A stretch of DNA of 9,590 bases from an uncultured Dysgonomonas sp. (lineage in GTDB: Bacteria > Bacteroidota > Bacteroidia > Bacteroidales > Dysgonomonadaceae), in NCBI GenBank assembly GCA_945292135.1, contig CALYRA010000018.1, positions 1 to 9,590 of the forward strand, read 5' to 3'. Positions 7,743 to 9,590 of the stretch are shown here, one piece after another. Position 1 is the first letter of the stretch; each line of letters opens with the position of its first letter. Made by a program: the position numbers and the translations under genes. The notes under the pieces were generated by a model. That model saw only the letters and a list, made by a program, of their open reading frames with translations, searched no databases and had not been told where the DNA came from.

Positions 7743-8014
7743 ACAGTAATAATACAACAATCGTGTATTTGGAAATGCGACCAAGTTCAATTCCGTTATT
7801 TTTTATATGAGTGAAACTAAAGAGGAGAGGTAATAATCAATAAGGGGTATGAATATAAACGTAATCTCGAATTGAAATATAAAGGATGGGTTGACTCGAT
7901 GGAGAGTTGCAGAAAGCGGCAAAGTCGCAACTCCGAAATACATTTGTAACCCGCCTTATCTCTGAAAATTGGAACTTATTAATGTTAATACAATAATATT
8001 TAATTTATTACAAA
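7743..8014 (+). promoter_or_regulatory. Structured leader RNA of rpmI-rplT, candidate L20 autoregulatory element
   Basis: This 272-base gap has no plausible gene but clear RNA structure. An outer stem pairs 7882-7893 with 7947-7957 (AAGG/CCTT plus TGGGTTG/TAACCCG, with one bulged A and wobble pairs). Inside it TCG 7896-7898 can pair with CGA 7934-7936, and GAGTTGC 7904-7910 pairs perfectly with GCAACTC 7927-7933, under a 16-base purine-rich loop. Upstream, TTCAATTC 7786-7793 is complementary to GAATTGAA 7869-7876, a long-range stem. In Proteobacteria and Firmicutes, L20 represses its own operon through RNA structures near infC/rpmI, so a similar role is the best inference. I could not match it to a named RNA family. 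The last ~40 bases before rpmI are A/T-rich and unstructured, fitting a ribosome landing zone. Confidence 0.6.
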
Positions 8015-8212
8015 ATGCCAAAAATGAAGACTAATTCCGGTGCCAAAAAGAGGTTTGCCCTTACCGGATCAGGAAAAATCAAAAGAAAACATGCATTCAA
8101 AAGTCACATTTTGACTAAGAAGACAAAAAAACAAAAAAGAAACCTTACTCACGCAACGTTAGTAAGCAAAGTTGACGAAAAAGCTGTAAAACAGCTATTA
8201 TCAATGAAGTAA
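8015..8212 (+). CDS. rpmI: 50S ribosomal protein L35
   Basis: Small basic protein of the large ribosomal subunit. The 65-residue product has the usual L35 length and signatures: [14 protein letters not shown] at the N-terminus, then [20 protein letters not shown] and a run of Lys/Arg to residue 49, ending LLSMK. The ATG at 8015 follows an A/T-rich stretch with no Shine-Dalgarno site. It sits between the structured leader and rplT, in the order infC-rpmI-rplT that is common across bacteria, so L35 and L20 should be made from one transcript and share control by the upstream RNA. Confidence 0.98.
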   Translation: MPKMKTNSGAKKRFALTGSGKIKRKHAFKSHILTKKTKKQKRNLTHATLVSKVDEKAVKQLLSMK

Positions 8213-8312
8213 TTGTTTTTATTAGCAAGTTTTCAAAAAAGATTTATTAACCGGATGTACGCTCAAAAGAGTTTGATAAAACAAACCGCTATCATTCAAA
8301 ACAAGTAAAATT

Positions 8313-8657
8313 ATGCCAAGATCAGTAAATCATGTTGCGTCTCGCAACCGCAGAAAAAAAGTTTTAAAATTAACAAGAGGTTACTACGGAGCTCGTAAAA
8401 ATGTTTGGACAGTAGCTAAAAACACATGGGAAAAAGGTTTGACCTATGCATTCCGTGACCGTCGCGCTAAAAAACGCAACTTCCGTGCTCTTTGGATACA
8501 ACGTATCAATGCAGCAGCGCGTTTAGAAGGATTTTCTTACTCACGTTTGATGGGTGCTCTTCACAAAAATGGAATCGAAATCAACCGTAAAGTATTAGCT
8601 GACCTAGCAGTTAATCATCCAGAAGCATTCAAAGCGATTGTAGCTAAAGTAAAATAA
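8313..8657 (+). CDS. rplT: 50S ribosomal protein L20
   Basis: Binds 23S rRNA early in large-subunit assembly, and in other bacteria also represses its own operon by binding a leader that mimics the rRNA site. The 114-residue product is of normal length. It shows the basic N-terminal extension with [15 protein letters not shown] (18-32), then [18 protein letters not shown] (45-62) and [17 protein letters not shown] (64-80), and ends in the globular RNA-binding domain with [14 protein letters not shown] (87-100). The ATG follows a 100-base spacer after rpmI, longer than in many species, which holds one small hairpin (GTTTG 8271-8275 with CAAAC 8282-8286) of uncertain meaning. A strong terminator 22 bases after the stop closes the cluster. 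Confidence 0.98.
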   Translation: MPRSVNHVASRNRRKKVLKLTRGYYGARKNVWTVAKNTWEKGLTYAFRDRRAKKRNFRALWIQRINAAARLEGFSYSRLMGALHKNGIEINRKVLADLAVNHPEAFKAIVAKVK

Positions 8658-8679
8658 AGTTTACTATTACTCAGAATAT

Positions 8680-8713
8680 AAAAGCAGAATTTCAATCGAA
8701 GTTCTGCTTTTTT
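8680..8713 (+). terminator. Strong intrinsic terminator of the thrS-infC-rpmI-rplT cluster
   Basis: AAAAGCAGAATTTC (8680-8693) pairs with GAAGTTCTGCTTTT (8698-8711), a 14-bp stem with one wobble pair and the 4-base loop AATC, ending in a T6 tract (8708-8713). It lies 22 bases after the rplT stop. Confidence 0.93.
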
Positions 8714-8751
8714 AATTTAATCGATGCGAATAAAATGTTTAATTTTTCAAT

Positions 8752-8780
8752 AAAAAAAGCGAATCTATAAATAGACTCGC
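8752..8780 (-). terminator. Intrinsic terminator of the minus-strand ORFs
   Basis: Read on the minus strand, GCGAGTCTAT (8780-8771) pairs with ATAGATTCGC (8768-8759), with one G-U wobble; on the plus strand that position is an A-C mismatch. The hairpin runs into seven Ts (8758-8752), a polarity that fits only minus-strand transcription. It lies 25 bases after the stop of the 133-codon ORF, supporting that ORF as a transcribed gene. Confidence 0.8.
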
Positions 8781-8805
8781 CTTTAGGAATCAATAATATA
8801 AACAA

Positions 8806-9207
8806 TCAAAAGTATGTTATATCTAACTTTAAATAAAAATCTTTAGAAAACTTCACTTGATACTTTTCTTTGCTGTCTTCCGTATCAAGTGAATTGAATT
8901 TTTTATCTATATCCAAATTATAATTACATTTCTTCACAATCCTCATTTTCATTATTCCCGAATCACTTTTAATATCATATCTTACAATATTTTTGTTGAT
9001 AGATACACTGTCATAATTAAGACCAATACATATATTTACATGCTTGTAGAGAGTATTTTGATATATACGACATACCAAAGAATGATAATCCGCCATTTTA
9101 TAAATACCTTTACCATGAGTTTTGTAGAAGTTGCCTAACATAAATATGTCAAGTGGTTCAGGTTTATAAATTTCTTCGATTATCCTTAAATGTTTAATTA
9201 ATGTCAT
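8806..9207 (-). CDS. Hypothetical protein, possibly the 3' part of a frameshifted gene
   Basis: A 133-residue ORF I do not recognise. The predicted protein is rich in Lys, Ile, Tyr and Asp, has no signal peptide, membrane segment or obvious catalytic motif, and looks like alternating beta-strand and polar stretches (for example IKSDSGIMKMRIVKK, 80-94, and YQVKFSKDFYLKLDITYF near the end). Support for it being real: uninterrupted length in AT-rich DNA, where stops are frequent, and a minus-strand terminator just past its stop. Its ATG (9205-9207) lies inside the end of the upstream 55-codon ORF, with a 14-base overlap. The frame is also open upstream of the ATG as far as a stop at 9253-9255. 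Either the two are translationally coupled, or they are one ~185-residue gene broken by a single-base indel. Confidence 0.6.
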   Translation of the reverse strand: MTLIKHLRIIEEIYKPEPLDIFMLGNFYKTHGKGIYKMADYHSLVCRIYQNTLYKHVNICIGLNYDSVSINKNIVRYDIKSDSGIMKMRIVKKCNYNLDIDKKFNSLDTEDSKEKYQVKFSKDFYLKLDITYF

Positions 9208-9361
9208 TTGGAATATTAATACGGTATTCAGATTTAACAGGATATTTATAAATTACTTTACCGGTATTCATAACTAAAATTGCGTGGTTATAAAATTTAC
9301 CGCTATTATAAAATAGCGTAAATAAATTGTAATCACAATTATACATAAAAGACTTTTTCAT
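9194..9361 (-). CDS. Small hypothetical ORF, possibly the 5' part of the same frameshifted gene
   Basis: A 55-codon ORF beginning MKKSFMYNCDYN and ending in EYRINIPNDIN before TAA at 9194-9196. Its middle (NHAILVMNTGKVIYKYPV, 25-42) reads like natural beta-strand protein sequence rather than random translation. I recognise no family. There is no signal peptide. The frame stays open 15 codons upstream of the ATG to a TAA, so an earlier non-ATG start cannot be excluded. It overlaps the next ORF by 14 bases in the +1 frame, which fits coupling or a broken gene. No TAnnTTTG promoter was found upstream on this strand. Confidence 0.5.
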   Translation of the reverse strand: MKKSFMYNCDYNLFTLFYNSGKFYNHAILVMNTGKVIYKYPVKSEYRINIPNDIN

Positions 9362-9590
9362 TAACAAAATTTCAATACTGTTATATGTAATATAACAAAT
9401 TGCTTATAAAATTGTTTAAAATATAAAATCAAGTATCACATAATCTATATAGGTTTTATTTATATAAATTTATTTTTCTTTTACGATTCTGATTGATTTT
9501 GGTATTAAAATTTAGCATTTGGTTGATAAATTCATTAACCGAATCCTTGGAGAAAAAAAGCTATATTTGTGATTTAAAATATTATAATAG
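9362..9590. other. AT-rich intergenic region upstream of divergent genes
   Basis: This stretch has no ORF I would support on either strand. It is very AT-rich and should hold the promoter of the minus-strand ORFs on its left side, though no consensus box is visible there. On its right end is a + strand TAnnTTTG box and, upstream of that, the inverted repeat GGTTGAT (9521-9527) / ATTAACC (9534-9540), with one G-U pair. Confidence 0.5.
9562..9569 (+). promoter_or_regulatory. Bacteroidetes-type -7 promoter element pointing out of the window
   Basis: TATATTTG fits TAnnTTTG and is the same octamer as the box ahead of the TPR gene. It would drive a rightward gene that starts beyond the window. No -33 box is seen at normal spacing; the TTG at 9547-9549 is too close. 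Confidence 0.42.

Noticed and set aside
8271..8286. GTTTG/CAAAC hairpin between rpmI and rplT as a regulatory element
   Set aside because: The stem is only five pairs and has no supporting context, so it is mentioned only in the rplT entry.
1..9590. CRISPR array, tRNA or rRNA genes, insertion sequences
   Set aside because: No regularly spaced repeats, cloverleaf-type sequences, transposase-like ORFs or terminal inverted repeats with target duplications were seen on either strand.

Overview
The window looks like part of a chromosome from a member of the Bacteroidetes, most likely order Bacteroidales. The protein sequences (DsbD with its CVWPMIP segment, ThrRS, IF-3, L35, L20) read like Bacteroidales proteins. 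Start codons are preceded by A-rich leaders without Shine-Dalgarno sequences. Intergenic regions carry TAnnTTTG elements, the -7 box typical of this phylum. The sequence is AT-rich, and the last ~0.9 kb is visibly richer in AT than the rest. This assignment is by recognition, not by a database search.

Left part (1-2653, + strand): the 3' part of a DsbD-type thiol:disulfide interchange protein, whose N-terminal periplasmic domain lies off the window. Two bases later comes a wrecked L-cysteine desulfidase (CyuA/UPF0597) gene that keeps only its N- and C-terminal ends. Then comes an intact two-domain MazG nucleotide pyrophosphohydrolase and an AT-rich terminator.

Middle part (2654-8713, + strand): a secreted or periplasmic protein with about 13-14 TPR repeats and its own terminator, then the conserved translation cluster thrS-infC-rpmI-rplT, closed by a strong terminator. 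Two RNA leaders stand out. The short thrS leader holds a hairpin whose loop reads UUCGUAC, much like a threonine tRNA anticodon loop. The 272-base infC-rpmI gap folds into a multi-stem RNA at the position where other phyla place L20 autoregulatory elements. Together these suggest, by inference, that ThrRS and L20 each control their own messages.

Right part (8714-9590): a minus-strand terminator and two overlapping minus-strand ORFs (133 and 55 codons) of unknown function, possibly one gene split by a frameshift. An AT-rich intergenic region follows, with a + strand promoter-like box at its end that points to a gene beyond the window.

The most useful points for follow-up are the thrS anticodon-like hairpin, the rpmI leader RNA, the internal-deletion remnant of cyuA, and the unrecognised minus-strand locus.
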